Shown here: in pieces, positions 44,334-53,945 of the stretch | Numbering within the stretch: position 1 is the first letter of the stretch | How the letters are laid out: each line of letters begins with the position of its first letter | NCBI RefSeq assembly: GCF_000176155.1 | Contig: NZ_ACZO01000006.1 | Span: 682,001-746,000 of the forward strand | Length of the DNA: 64,000 nucleotides | Origin: Vibrio metschnikovii CIP 69.14 | GTDB taxonomy: Bacteria > Pseudomonadota > Gammaproteobacteria > Enterobacterales > Vibrionaceae | Direction: 5' to 3' | Notes under the pieces: generated by a model | What the model was told of the DNA's origin: nothing | The model's database searches: none | The model's input: only the letters and a program-made list of their open reading frames with translations | Made by a program: the position numbers and the translations under genes

Positions 44334-45407
44334 ATGACATCAATAAGCAACCCCCTTGGTACCGATGGTTTTGAGTTTGTTGAATATACGGCAGCGGATG
44401 CGCAGGGGATTGACGCACTAAAACAGCTGTTCACTTCTTTAGGTTTTGCTGAAATCGCGAAACACCGCTCTAAACAAGCTTGGCTTTATCGCCAAGGGGA
44501 TATCAATTTCATCATCAATGCTCAACCTCATAGTCAAGCGGCTGATTTTGCTAAGCTTCATGGTCCATCAGTGTGTGGAATGGCATTTCGGGTTAAAGAT
44601 GCAGCTGAGGCTTTAACGCATGCTTTACAGTGTGACGCGGTTGCCTATCAAGGTGAAGTTGGACCTATGGAGCTAAGCATTCCGGCTATTTATGGCATCG
44701 GTGATAGCTTATTGTATTTTGTTGATCGCTACGGTGATAAAAGTATCTATGATGTTGACTTTTTGTTTTATGCTGATGCTGAGCAGCGTTTGCAACAAAA
44801 GCAGGTCGGTTTATGTGAAATCGATCATCTCACTCATAATGTGATGCAAGGCAATATGAATAAATGGGCTGGATTTTATGAACGGCTCGCCAACTTTAAA
44901 GAGATTCGATATTTTGATATTGAAGGGAAATTGACCGGCTTGGTTAGCCGTGCGATGACATCGCCGTGCGGTAAAATTCGTATTCCAATCAATGAATCGC
45001 GTGATGATAAGTCACAAATTGAAGAATTTTTACGTGAATACAATGGCGAAGGGATTCAGCATATTGCCTTGAGTACCACCGATATTTATCACACTGTGCG
45101 TACGTTGCGAGCGCAAGGCATGGAGTTTATGCCAACCCCAGATACCTACTATGAGAAAATCAATTCGCGCGTTCTCGGTCATCATGAATCCGTTGATGAG
45201 TTACGCGAATTGCGGGTATTGATTGATGGTGCACCATTAAAAGATGGTATTTTGCTGCAAATATTTACCCAAACCGTTATTGGTCCAGTCTTTTTTGAAA
45301 TTATTCAGCGCAAAGGCAATCAAGGTTTTGGCGAAGGTAACTTCAAAGCCTTGTTTGAATCGATAGAAGAAGATCAAATTCGTCGTGGAGTGCTAGATGA
45401 TGCATAA
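44334..45407 (+). CDS. hpd: 4-hydroxyphenylpyruvate dioxygenase (VllY-like)
   Basis: A 357-residue vicinal-oxygen-chelate enzyme converting 4-hydroxyphenylpyruvate to homogentisate. The iron ligands are in place: His165 (CEIDHLTHNV), His243 (GIQHIALST) and Glu322 (GPVFFEIIQRKG). V. vulnificus VllY, described as a haemolysin, belongs to this family; that activity probably comes from the pigment route. AAGGA lies 9-10 bases before the ATG. It is first of four genes and overlaps hmgA by 11 bases. Confidence 0.94.
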   Translation: MTSISNPLGTDGFEFVEYTAADAQGIDALKQLFTSLGFAEIAKHRSKQAWLYRQGDINFIINAQPHSQAADFAKLHGPSVCGMAFRVKDAAEALTHALQCDAVAYQGEVGPMELSIPAIYGIGDSLLYFVDRYGDKSIYDVDFLFYADAEQRLQQKQVGLCEIDHLTHNVMQGNMNKWAGFYERLANFKEIRYFDIEGKLTGLVSRAMTSPCGKIRIPINESRDDKSQIEEFLREYNGEGIQHIALSTTDIYHTVRTLRAQGMEFMPTPDTYYEKINSRVLGHHESVDELRELRVLIDGAPLKDGILLQIFTQTVIGPVFFEIIQRKGNQGFGEGNFKALFESIEEDQIRRGVLDDA

Positions 45408-46542
45408 ACCGTTTACGTTTCCTCATCGCGAAGGGGTGTTTTCGAAACAGGCTCATGCGGATTTTCCTGAGCAAGCGATCTATGAGCGAGAAGCTGGGCG
45501 CAGTGGCTTTTTTGGCGCTGCGAGTCACTTTCATCATCAGCATCCACCCACCGCATGGACCGAATGGCAGGGCGATTTACGGCCCAGAGCATTTAACTTA
45601 AATCACTTGAGCCACTCTGAACAATTATCCCCTTGGTCTGTCCCTCATTTGCTGCATAACCAAGAGGTGAAAATCCGGGTCTGGCAGCTTAGCCAACCAA
45701 TGACCCAATTGGTGCGTAATGCGGATGGTGATGAATTATTATTTGTTCATAAAGGCAGTGCCGAGCTGTTTTGTGATTATGGCCATATGACGATTCATGA
45801 AGGGGATTATGTGTTAATTCCGCGCTCAACGACTTGGCGTTTAGACCCTAATGAACCGCTGTTTTTGTTGATGATCGAGAATACGGATGCCGCTTATGCC
45901 TTACCAGAAAAAGGTATTGTCGGTCAGCACGCTGTGTTTGATCCGGCGGTGCTTGAAGTGCCGAGTATTAATACACGTTTTCAGGCGCAGTACTCAGAAC
46001 GCACCACGCACGTTGAAGTTAAACGGCACGATCAAGTGAGTGTGATTACCTATCCTTTTAATCCCCTAGATGCGGTAGGCTGGCATGGCGATCTGGCGGT
46101 GCTGAGGCTCAATTGGCGAGATATTCGACCGCTAATGTCCCATCGCTATCATCTACCGCCGTCTGCACATACCACCTTTGTTGGGCAAGGGTTTGTGGTC
46201 TGTACGTTTGTGCCAAGACCGATTGAAAGTGACCCTGGCGCATTAAAAGTACCGTTTTATCACAATAATGATGATTATGATGAAGTGCTGTTTTATCACG
46301 CGGGTGACTTTTTCAGTCGCGATAATATTGAAGCTGGGATGGTGACGTTTCACCCTGCGGGCTTTACTCATGGCCCTCATCCGAAAGCGTTCCAAGCCGG
46401 ATTAAAAAACAGCAAAACGTTTACCGATGAAGTGGCGGTAATGATTGATACCCGCCACGCCCTGCAATTTAGTGAGGCGGTTAAAGAAGTAGAAAATCCT
46501 CAGTACGTTTATAGCTGGAAAGAGCACAAGGATACGCCATGA
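45397..46542 (+). CDS. hmgA: Homogentisate 1,2-dioxygenase
   Basis: A 381-residue cupin-fold dioxygenase that opens homogentisate to maleylacetoacetate. The FVHKGSAELF cupin strand, FVPRPIES, the metal-binding FYHNNDDYDEVLFYHAGDF segment and the HPAGFTHGPHP motif support the call. It is on the short side compared with the roughly 430-residue mammalian and Pseudomonas enzymes, as in many Vibrio-like bacterial versions. It overlaps both neighbours, so it is translationally coupled. Loss of this gene causes pyomelanin pigmentation in vibrios. Confidence 0.93.
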   Translation: MMHKPFTFPHREGVFSKQAHADFPEQAIYEREAGRSGFFGAASHFHHQHPPTAWTEWQGDLRPRAFNLNHLSHSEQLSPWSVPHLLHNQEVKIRVWQLSQPMTQLVRNADGDELLFVHKGSAELFCDYGHMTIHEGDYVLIPRSTTWRLDPNEPLFLLMIENTDAAYALPEKGIVGQHAVFDPAVLEVPSINTRFQAQYSERTTHVEVKRHDQVSVITYPFNPLDAVGWHGDLAVLRLNWRDIRPLMSHRYHLPPSAHTTFVGQGFVVCTFVPRPIESDPGALKVPFYHNNDDYDEVLFYHAGDFFSRDNIEAGMVTFHPAGFTHGPHPKAFQAGLKNSKTFTDEVAVMIDTRHALQFSEAVKEVENPQYVYSWKEHKDTP

Positions 46543-47555
46543 AGTTAGCGACGTTAAAAAATGACACACGAGATGGGCAATTAGTGGTTGTCAGTCGAGA
46601 TTTACAGCGCTGTGTGGTTGTTGACCACCTCGCTTCAACACTCCAACGAGCACTCGATGATTGGCAAAAAGTGGAAGGTCCGTTACAAGAGATCTCCCAA
46701 GCTTTAAATGCCGGCCAGCTTACTCATACTTTACCGTTTGTTGAGGATAACTGTGCCTCGCCGTTACCAAGGGCATTTCAATGGGCAGATGGCTCAGCTT
46801 ATGTCAACCATGTTCAGTTAGTTCGACGTGCTCGTGGAGCCGAATTACCAGAGAGTTTTTGGACTGATCCGCTAATGTATCAAGGGGGATCGGACAGTTT
46901 TCTGGGGCCACACGAACCTATCCCGCTTGTTGATCCCCAATGGGGATTAGATTTTGAAGCTGAGGTGGCGGTCGTCACTGATGATGTCCCTATGGGGATC
47001 ACAGCGGAGCAGGCAGGGCAACATATTCGCTTAGTAATGCTGGTGAATGATGTCTCTCTACGAGGGTTAATTCCCAATGAATTAGCTAAAGGTTTTGGCT
47101 TTTTCCAATCGAAACCAAGCTCAGCTTTTTCTCCGGTGGCAGTGACTCCTGATGAACTTAACGGCGCATGGGACGGCGCTAAGTTATCTTTACCATTATT
47201 GTCGACTTATAACGGTCAGTTGTTTGGCTGTCCGAATGCAGGGGTCGATATGACCTTTGATTTTCCTCAGTTGATTGCCCATGCAGCGAAATCTCGCCCT
47301 TTATGCAGTGGCACGATTATTGGTTCTGGTACCGTCTCAAATAAGCAAGGCACGGAGTACGGAAGTTCAATCGGTGAAGGGGGTGTCGGTTATTCGTGTA
47401 TTGCCGAGTTACGAATGATTGAAACCATTCGTGATGGGCAACCCAGCACCGCTTTTATGCAGGTCGGTGATACGATAAAACTTGAGATGCTCGATCATCA
47501 AGGTAATAGCGTATTTGGTCGTATTGAACAAACGGTGATTGAATCAGGGAGATAG
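46539..47555 (+). CDS. fahA: Fumarylacetoacetase (FAH family)
   Basis: A 338-residue hydrolase splitting fumarylacetoacetate to fumarate and acetoacetate. The FAH fold is visible in the C-terminal two-thirds (DFEAEVAVVTDDVPMGI with its metal-binding acids, LVNDVSLRG, GFGFFQSKPSSAF, GSGTVSNK). It overlaps hmgA by 4 bases (ATGA). It comes before maiA in gene order although it acts after it. Confidence 0.92.
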   Translation: MKLATLKNDTRDGQLVVVSRDLQRCVVVDHLASTLQRALDDWQKVEGPLQEISQALNAGQLTHTLPFVEDNCASPLPRAFQWADGSAYVNHVQLVRRARGAELPESFWTDPLMYQGGSDSFLGPHEPIPLVDPQWGLDFEAEVAVVTDDVPMGITAEQAGQHIRLVMLVNDVSLRGLIPNELAKGFGFFQSKPSSAFSPVAVTPDELNGAWDGAKLSLPLLSTYNGQLFGCPNAGVDMTFDFPQLIAHAAKSRPLCSGTIIGSGTVSNKQGTEYGSSIGEGGVGYSCIAELRMIETIRDGQPSTAFMQVGDTIKLEMLDHQGNSVFGRIEQTVIESGR

Positions 47556-48197
47556 ATGATGAGTGAGCTGAAATTATACGGCTACTGGCGCTCATCGGCA
47601 ACGTATCGGGTGCGTCTTGCCTTAGCAATTAAGCAACTGAGTTATCAGCAGTTTCCGGTTGATCTCATCGCTCAAGGTGGTGAGCAACACAGCGAGGTAT
47701 TTCATCAGCTTAATGCGAGTGAATTAGTGCCAGTGTTAGTTGATGGCGATTTCGTTCTTAATCAATCACTGGCGATTATTGAATATCTTGATGATCATTA
47801 CCCGCAGCCGCGTCTTATTCCTGTCTCAGGTGAGGCAAAATACCGTGTGTTGTCGCTAGCTCATGATATTGCAATGGATATTCATCCATTAAATAACCTA
47901 AGGGTTTTACAATATTTATCACAAAACCTTGCTGTGGATGAGCCCCAAAAAACGCAGTGGTATCAACATTGGATAGCGGTAGGTTTTCGCGCCATTGAAG
48001 AAAAGCTGACTATAAGTGCAGGGCAATATTGTATCGGCGATGCACTTTCTCTGGCGGATATCTGCCTGATACCTCAAGTGTATAATGCTGAGCGCTTTGC
48101 CGTTGACATGAGCCTTTATCCAAACATCATGCGTATTACCAATACGCTGCGTGAGCGAGCTGATTTTCACTCAGCCGCACCGGAAAGCTGCCGCTGA
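47556..48197 (+). CDS. maiA: Maleylacetoacetate isomerase (zeta-class GST)
   Basis: A 213-residue glutathione-dependent isomerase turning maleylacetoacetate into fumarylacetoacetate. The zeta-class motif SSATYRVRLALA with the catalytic Ser pair is at about residues 13-24, and the thioredoxin-like then helical domain layout is normal. Its ATG abuts the fahA stop. It completes the tyrosine pathway. A hairpin (TCACTCAGC / GCTGAGTGA, 48167-48201) covers its stop codon. Confidence 0.93.
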   Translation: MMSELKLYGYWRSSATYRVRLALAIKQLSYQQFPVDLIAQGGEQHSEVFHQLNASELVPVLVDGDFVLNQSLAIIEYLDDHYPQPRLIPVSGEAKYRVLSLAHDIAMDIHPLNNLRVLQYLSQNLAVDEPQKTQWYQHWIAVGFRAIEEKLTISAGQYCIGDALSLADICLIPQVYNAERFAVDMSLYPNIMRITNTLRERADFHSAAPESCR

Positions 48198-48201
48198 GTG
48201 A
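48167..48201 (+). terminator. Hairpin over the maiA stop codon
   Basis: A perfect 9-bp inverted repeat whose right arm contains the stop codon; it lies at the convergent junction with ugpC. No T run follows. Confidence 0.35.
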
Positions 48202-48220
48202 AGCGTTTAACTTAGGATGA

Positions 48221-49375
48221 TTAAGCGATAGCTCGCTGGGCTAATGAGGTAGGGCATAAGCGCTTCCCTTGTTCATCAAACAGATGCAGGTTATCTATGT
48301 TGATCGATAGGTTAAGCGTTTGATCAATATCTACATTCATTTCAGGTGTTACCGCAATAAAATCGCTGAGTTGAGTTAACCCAGCGATTTTTCCATGCAC
48401 CAATTGATTGGGACCAAGTGGTTCAACGACACTGATTTGTAAGCGTAAATTCAGAGCGTTTTCACTGCTCGAAAGTCCAGCATGCTCAGGACGAATACCT
48501 AGGGTTAATGATGGAGCGCTGAGTTGTTGATAGTGCGGTAGATAAATTTTTTGATGACCAACCTGTAAATAGCCGTTATCGAGTGTTGCGGGGATAAAGT
48601 TCATCGCTGGGCTACCAATAAAACTCGCCACAAAGGTACTCGCCGGTTGGTGGTAAACTTCTTTTGGGCGACCGACTTGTTCAATTTTTCCTTGGTTTAA
48701 GACCACAATGCGATCGGCTAATGTCATCGCTTCTACTTGATCGTGGGTGACATAGACACTGGTCACCCCGAGTTTGCGTTGCAGTTTTTTTATCTCTAAG
48801 CGCATATGCGCGCGTAACGCCGCATCGAGGTTGGATAGTGGCTCATCAAATAAAAACAGCTGCGGATCGCGGACAATCGCGCGTCCCATCGCGACACGTT
48901 GACGTTGACCACCAGACAGTTTGGCGGGTTTACGATCTAAATACTCTTCAATTTTGAGGGTTTTAGCGACGTGATTAATTTTTTCAGCGATGGATTTTTT
49001 ATCCACCCCACGATTTTTTAAGCCATACGCCAAGTTATCGTAAACGCTCATATGAGGATAAAGAGCGTAGTTTTGAAATACCATCGCAATATCACGTAGC
49101 GCAGGTTTTTCGTTATCCACTCGGCGACCGGCTAGATGGATTTCTCCACTGTTGATGGGCTCAAGCCCAGCAATCGAACGTAGAATTGACGATTTACCAC
49201 AACCTGATGGTCCAACTAAAACGATGAATTCGCCCTCATTAATTGACAAATCAACGCCTTTAACTGCTTGATGACCATTTTCATAGGTTTTGACTAACTG
49301 TCTGATATCCAACATAACATTGTCCAGTTTTTGTGGTGAGGTTGGGGTGACTAAATGCATAGAGTTATTTTTCAC
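48221..49375 (-). CDS. ugpC: ABC transporter ATPase UgpC/MalK-like
   Basis: A 384-residue ATPase with Walker A GPSGCGKSS, the LSGGQRQR signature, Walker B LFLFDEPLSNLDA, and a C-terminal regulatory MOP-like domain (IRPEHAGLS). It powers the UgpAE permease for sn-glycerol-3-phosphate or related glycerophosphodiesters. The frame opens with a GTG at 49375 that overlaps ugpE by 11 bases; an ATG at 49360 and one at 49315 (MLDIRQLVKTYENG) are alternatives. The last two start closer to where other UgpC proteins begin. It is the last gene of ugpBAEC. Confidence 0.88.
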   Translation of the reverse strand: MKNNSMHLVTPTSPQKLDNVMLDIRQLVKTYENGHQAVKGVDLSINEGEFIVLVGPSGCGKSSILRSIAGLEPINSGEIHLAGRRVDNEKPALRDIAMVFQNYALYPHMSVYDNLAYGLKNRGVDKKSIAEKINHVAKTLKIEEYLDRKPAKLSGGQRQRVAMGRAIVRDPQLFLFDEPLSNLDAALRAHMRLEIKKLQRKLGVTSVYVTHDQVEAMTLADRIVVLNQGKIEQVGRPKEVYHQPASTFVASFIGSPAMNFIPATLDNGYLQVGHQKIYLPHYQQLSAPSLTLGIRPEHAGLSSSENALNLRLQISVVEPLGPNQLVHGKIAGLTQLSDFIAVTPEMNVDIDQTLNLSINIDNLHLFDEQGKRLCPTSLAQRAIA

Positions 49376-50207
49376 TTTCGACTAATCCTTTAACAAACCA
49401 GCGTTGGAAAATGACCACGACGAATACCGGCGGCAGCATGGCTAAAATCACCATGGCGAACGCGTAGTCATAACGTGGTAAACGAGTTTCATTAATATTA
49501 TTGAGAATTTGTTTAATGCCCATCACGATGGTGTTGTATTGCTCATCGGTGGTCATCATGATGGGCCATAAATACTGGTTCCATCCTACGACAAACATAA
49601 TGATGAAAATGGCGGCGATCATGGTTTTCGATAGCGGCAGTAATACGTCGATGAAGAAACGAATCGGTCCAGCATTATCGAGCTGTGCTGCTTCCATCAA
49701 TTCATCTGGAATCGTTTTAAAAAACTGACGAAAGAAAAAGGTTGCAGTAGCCGAGGCAATCAAAGGCAAGATAAGCCCTGTATAACTATTGAGCATTCCT
49801 AGGCTTGAAACGACTTCATAAGAGGGGATGATTCGCACTTCTAACGGCAATAAAAGCGTGACAAGAATAAGCCAAAACCAGAAGCTGGCATAAGGCAGCC
49901 GGAAATAGACCAAAGCGTAAGCCGCGATCATCGAAACCAAAATTTTCCCGATCGCAAAACCCAGCCCCATGATCATCGAATTGGTGATCATCGATTGCGC
50001 GGTAATATTGCCCGAAAATCCGTGGCTTTTGTGCCAAGCTTCTTTATAAATAGCCAAAAATTGATCGCCCATTCCCCACTGCAAACCTTCACTGATGATG
50101 GTGTTGGGATGATGAGTCGAGCTGGCAAAGATGAGCCAGATTGGCACTAGCATAAATAAGGCTCCGGTGATCAAAATTAAGTGATCGAATAGGTTATTAC
50201 TTTTCAT
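49365..50207 (-). CDS. ugpE: sn-Glycerol-3-phosphate ABC transporter permease UgpE
   Basis: A 280-residue inner-membrane permease with six helices and the EAA loop (EAAQLDNAGPIRFFIDVLLP) that docks the ATPase. It partners UgpA, encoded 23 bases upstream, and overlaps ugpC. AAGGA sits before the ATG. Confidence 0.92.
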   Translation of the reverse strand: MKSNNLFDHLILITGALFMLVPIWLIFASSTHHPNTIISEGLQWGMGDQFLAIYKEAWHKSHGFSGNITAQSMITNSMIMGLGFAIGKILVSMIAAYALVYFRLPYASFWFWLILVTLLLPLEVRIIPSYEVVSSLGMLNSYTGLILPLIASATATFFFRQFFKTIPDELMEAAQLDNAGPIRFFIDVLLPLSKTMIAAIFIIMFVVGWNQYLWPIMMTTDEQYNTIVMGIKQILNNINETRLPRYDYAFAMVILAMLPPVFVVVIFQRWFVKGLVESEK

Positions 50208-50230
50208 TTTGCTTCCTTGGATATAAAACC

Positions 50231-51112
50231 TTAATAATGAACACGTTTTTCAACCACACGGAACTGGATAAACGTCAGCCCGAGAACGAGCAGTAATAAG
50301 ATCACAGATTGTGCTGAACTGCCGCCTAAATCCGCCCCAACAAATCCATCACGGTATACCTTATAAACCAAAGACGTTGTTGAACCTCCTGGCCCGCCGT
50401 TGGTCATGGTATCGATCACGCCGAACGTATCGAAAAAGGCATAGGTGAGGTTAATCACCAAGAGAAAAAATCCGGTCGGGGCAAGCAAAGGAAAAGTAAT
50501 GGTCCAAAAGCGTTTGGCATCACTGACGCAATCGAGCGTCGAGGCTTCTTTAACGGCATAAGAAATGGACTGTAATCCGGCGAGAAAGTAGATGAAATTG
50601 ACGGAGACCTGTTTCCATACGGAAACCAAAATCAATGCGAAGGTTGCATCAAACGGATTGGTTTGCAGGCTAAATTGCCATCCAAACATCGCAAAAAGAT
50701 CCGTTAATAGGCCAATGTGGGGGTTAAACAAAAAACCACCGATAATTCCGGCTATCGCAGGAGCGACGGCATAAACCCAAGTTAAGCTAACCTTGTACGC
50801 TCCTTGACCATGAATGATATTATCTGCTTTGACCGCCAGTAGCAGAGCGATGGCGAGTGATAAAAAGGAGACCACGATAGAAAACAGTAAAGTGAAGCTC
50901 AGCGATTTCAAATATTCATGGGATTGAAACAGCATCTGATAGTTTTCAAAGCCAATGAAAGTGGATGACATACCCCACGGGTCTTCCAGCATAAAGGAAA
51001 GATAAATCGCTTTTGCGGCCGGATAGAGAAAGAAAATCGCGATAATCACCATTTGCGGAGCTAACAGCAAATAGGGTAAAGGAGTGTGAGAAAATTGTTG
51101 TCGACGTTCCAC
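50231..51112 (-). CDS. ugpA: sn-Glycerol-3-phosphate ABC transporter permease UgpA
   Basis: A 293-residue permease with six helices and an EAA loop (EASTLDCVSDAKRFWTITFP). It starts with GTG at 51112. Between it and ugpB lies a strong stem-loop, which fits the higher amount needed of the binding protein. It pairs with UgpE. Confidence 0.92.
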   Translation of the reverse strand: MERRQQFSHTPLPYLLLAPQMVIIAIFFLYPAAKAIYLSFMLEDPWGMSSTFIGFENYQMLFQSHEYLKSLSFTLLFSIVVSFLSLAIALLLAVKADNIIHGQGAYKVSLTWVYAVAPAIAGIIGGFLFNPHIGLLTDLFAMFGWQFSLQTNPFDATFALILVSVWKQVSVNFIYFLAGLQSISYAVKEASTLDCVSDAKRFWTITFPLLAPTGFFLLVINLTYAFFDTFGVIDTMTNGGPGGSTTSLVYKVYRDGFVGADLGGSSAQSVILLLLVLGLTFIQFRVVEKRVHY

Positions 51113-51141
51113 GGTTATTTCCAGTCATAAAAAATCGTGCT

Positions 51142-51172
51142 GAAGAGTACGGCTATCTTCGCCGTACTCTTC
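51142..51172. promoter_or_regulatory. Stem-loop between ugpB and ugpA
   Basis: A perfect 12-bp stem GAAGAGTACGGC / GCCGTACTCTTC with a 7-base loop and no T tract. As in other binding-protein operons it probably protects the upstream ugpB mRNA and lowers permease expression. Confidence 0.6.
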
Positions 51173-51230
51173 AATGAGCGAGACTCAAGCGACGAAACGT
51201 CGGTTTGAAGTCTGTTGTAATCAACGAGCG

Positions 51231-52523
51231 TTATTGCACAGTGCGAGCAAAACGTTGCAGGAGATTTTTACTTTCGTCTTCGACTCGTTTAAGGCTATTT
51301 TCTACCGAAGAGCGTCCAGCAAAAATATTGTCGAATTCACGGTGCATGACTTCACGTATTTGCGGATAGAAACCTAAGCGATAACCTTGTGTCCATTCAC
51401 CGGAAGGTAGGCTTAGCTGTTTTACGCCCACTTCTGCATCGGGATAGGTTTGATAATAGCCTGAGGCTTTGGTTAGGCTATAAGCGGCATTGGTGACTGG
51501 TACATAACCGGTCGATGTGTGCCAATTCATCTGTACTTCAGGCTGAGTAAGATAAGTAAAAAAAGCCGCGACGGCATTTTCTTCTTCTTTAGTATGACCA
51601 CTTAAAGCAAACAGAGCGGCGCCGCCAATAAAAGTATGAGTGCCTTCAGCGTTTAATTTTTCCCAATGTGGTAAGTAGGTAGTACCTAACTCAAACGGGA
51701 CTCTATCACGCAGCCCACCGAAGGAACCTGATGAGCCCATCCACATCGCCACTTCTTGGCGTTCAAAAGGCGTTTGGTTGGCATCCCAGTTACTTCCGTA
51801 ATATTTGAAGTAGCCCTTATCTGACCATTCTTTAAGTTTATTAAAATGCATCAGCATATCTTGTGAATTAAACATCAGTTGTGATGAAAGAGAGGCATAG
51901 CCATTGTGCTGATCAGAGAGCGGCAAGTTATGACGAGATTTGAAGTTTTCAAACATAATCCATGGTGTATGCGATTGTGAAAAAGTAACGTAACCTTTTG
52001 CTTTTAGTTTTTCGGCTAAGACTTCAAGTTGTTCATAAGTTTGTGGTGCCGTAGCTCCAACTTTATTTAAAATATCTTTGTTGTAATACAGAACGGGAGT
52101 GGAACTATTGAAGGGCATACCAACCATTTTGCCTTTATTGTCCGCATAGAAATTACGCACACCAGACAGATAATCTTGAGCATTAAATGAGTAACCGGCA
52201 TTAACCAGAATATCTTGTACTGGTTTAGCCACACCAGGGACATTCATTATGGTTGCAGCTCCGGCATCAAAGACTTGGAGAATGTGCGGTGATTGACCTG
52301 CACGAAAAGCAGCAATACCTGCGGTTAACGTTTCGGTATAGTCCCCTTTGTAGATAGGAGTGATGGTATAGTCCTTCTGCGCGGCATTAAAATTTGCAGC
52401 GAGTTGGTTGACGGATTCTCCTAGTTGCCCTCCCATTGCATGCCACCAAGTGATTTCGGTCGCAGCAAGAGTGTGTCCAGAAAAAGTGGTTGCCATCAGA
52501 CCCGCTAGCCATAGCTTGTGCAT
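51231..52523 (-). CDS. ugpB: sn-Glycerol-3-phosphate binding protein UgpB
   Basis: A 430-residue periplasmic protein with a signal peptide (1-21, ending TLA). It is close in sequence to E. coli UgpB across its length: TEITWWHAMGGQLG, YKGDYTETLTAGIAAFRAG, PFNSSTPVLYYNKD and GGAALF. It delivers glycerol-3-phosphate or glycerophosphocholine to UgpAE. AGGGA precedes the ATG. I looked upstream for Pho boxes and saw no clear pair. Confidence 0.92.
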   Translation of the reverse strand: MHKLWLAGLMATTFSGHTLAATEITWWHAMGGQLGESVNQLAANFNAAQKDYTITPIYKGDYTETLTAGIAAFRAGQSPHILQVFDAGAATIMNVPGVAKPVQDILVNAGYSFNAQDYLSGVRNFYADNKGKMVGMPFNSSTPVLYYNKDILNKVGATAPQTYEQLEVLAEKLKAKGYVTFSQSHTPWIMFENFKSRHNLPLSDQHNGYASLSSQLMFNSQDMLMHFNKLKEWSDKGYFKYYGSNWDANQTPFERQEVAMWMGSSGSFGGLRDRVPFELGTTYLPHWEKLNAEGTHTFIGGAALFALSGHTKEEENAVAAFFTYLTQPEVQMNWHTSTGYVPVTNAAYSLTKASGYYQTYPDAEVGVKQLSLPSGEWTQGYRLGFYPQIREVMHREFDNIFAGRSSVENSLKRVEDESKNLLQRFARTVQ

Positions 52524-52752
52524 TGTATTTCCCTTAATTATATAAAGTTGGAGTTAACATAGTGGTTCGCTGAATAGGGTGGCGGTCAAATATTTCAATT
52601 TAATGTAATGTTTGTTTCACTTTGATTTTGTTCTGGTTTGTTTTTTGTAATGCGCCACAGATAACATTTTTGTTGATTTTTTGTTTATTTATTGTTTCTT
52701 TGAGTGGTATGGTTAGTCTTCTTGCCTTCAGGACCGACCAGTTAGAGTATTT

Positions 52753-53523
52753 GTGAAAATTCATACCCTTCGCGGCCATATCCAAAATTTATATTTGGTT
52801 GAATATCCAGATAGATTAATGCTATTGGATGGAGGATGTCGTGCTGATGTGTCTCTGATACTGGATTACATTACTGCTCAATTAGGTCGCTCAGTGAGCG
52901 AACTTAAGGTGGTGGTGGTCACTCATATGCATCCTGATCATGCTGGTGGTGCGCACTTATTGCGGCGTAAAACCGGCTGTAAGATAGTCTCTGGTGCGCA
53001 AGTGGGTCATTGGTATCAAGGTGGGTTAGGGATTGTGATGTTTTGGGCTGATTTAGCTTTGGCGCATTGGATGGCAAAGCGCTTGGGTAAACCAAGGCGT
53101 CGTTTATGGTTTCCTCGTAAATTACGTGCGGATCATCAATTAATGGACGGTGAAGCGATTCCTGGGTTTTCTGAATGGCAAGTTTTAGAAACGACAGGAC
53201 ACACCGATAGAGATATCTCTCTCTTTCATCCACAGCAAAGTATTTTGTATGTCGCCGATTTGATCGTCGAAGTAAAAAAACAGCTGATCTCTCCTTTTCC
53301 TATTTTTTTTCCCAAACAGTATCGTCGTTCGGTTGCGCGGGTATATCAGCTCAATCCGCAGCGTTTATTGCTGGCTCATGGTGGCGAAGCGATCCTTGAT
53401 GATCATGCCTATCAACATTTGATGGATACCACACCAATCACGCCCGCCACCCACTGGCGAGTAGTAAAAATCAAACTTAAGCGTTTTCTGTTTACCCCGT
53501 TAGCTCATTTGTTTCCTCGTTGA
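52753..53523 (+). CDS. Metallo-beta-lactamase-fold hydrolase
   Basis: A 256-residue hydrolase. The dinuclear metal motif HxHxDH is His58-x-His60-x-Asp62-His63 (THMHPDHAGG), followed by a distal His in ETTGHTDRDI and Asp in YVADLIVE, the third and fourth metal ligands. It begins with a GTG at 52753. The family covers glyoxalase II-like, lactonase and RNase types, and the substrate cannot be read from sequence. Divergent from ugpB, so it might act on phosphodiesters, but that is speculation. Confidence 0.8.
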   Translation: MKIHTLRGHIQNLYLVEYPDRLMLLDGGCRADVSLILDYITAQLGRSVSELKVVVVTHMHPDHAGGAHLLRRKTGCKIVSGAQVGHWYQGGLGIVMFWADLALAHWMAKRLGKPRRRLWFPRKLRADHQLMDGEAIPGFSEWQVLETTGHTDRDISLFHPQQSILYVADLIVEVKKQLISPFPIFFPKQYRRSVARVYQLNPQRLLLAHGGEAILDDHAYQHLMDTTPITPATHWRVVKIKLKRFLFTPLAHLFPR

Positions 53524-53648
53524 TATCCCCTTCCAACTTAAAGCAGCGGTGTTGGCTACCTTCGTTCACCCCAATCACGTCGTTTGCCTATGCTCATGGG
53601 GATTCACTCACTTGCCGCCTACCTGCAACTTTCAGCCGTTTGGGTATA
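53523..53648. repeat. ERIC element, full length without insertion
   Basis: A 126-bp element close to the typical 127-bp ERIC size. It shares GTTGGCTACCTTCGTTCACC, CATGGGGATTCACTCACTTG and the distal CCTACCTGCAACT with the copy at 21738-21936. It begins right at the stop codon of the hydrolase gene, so it probably forms the 3' end of that transcript. Confidence 0.88.
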
Positions 53649-53945
53649 GTGGGTTGAGCTTTAGTTTGATCTTCATATCACCCACACCATCGACAACAAT
53701 CCTGAATTCATCCATCTGGCACACTTTTCTCAGTGGTAATAGATAACTTTATCTACTTATCCGAGTTGGTAATGTTAAATCAATTCCATTATTTGCGTAG
53801 TTGATATCTGACTGCTACTTTTTAATTGAGCCTTATTTTGTTATGCGCCTAAGTGCTTTTTGGTGTTGATGGGTTGGTTGTAACAGATAAGCTCTCTAAT
53901 AATAATCATAATTTTACGTTAGTTCGGCATAGGATAACTGCACAT

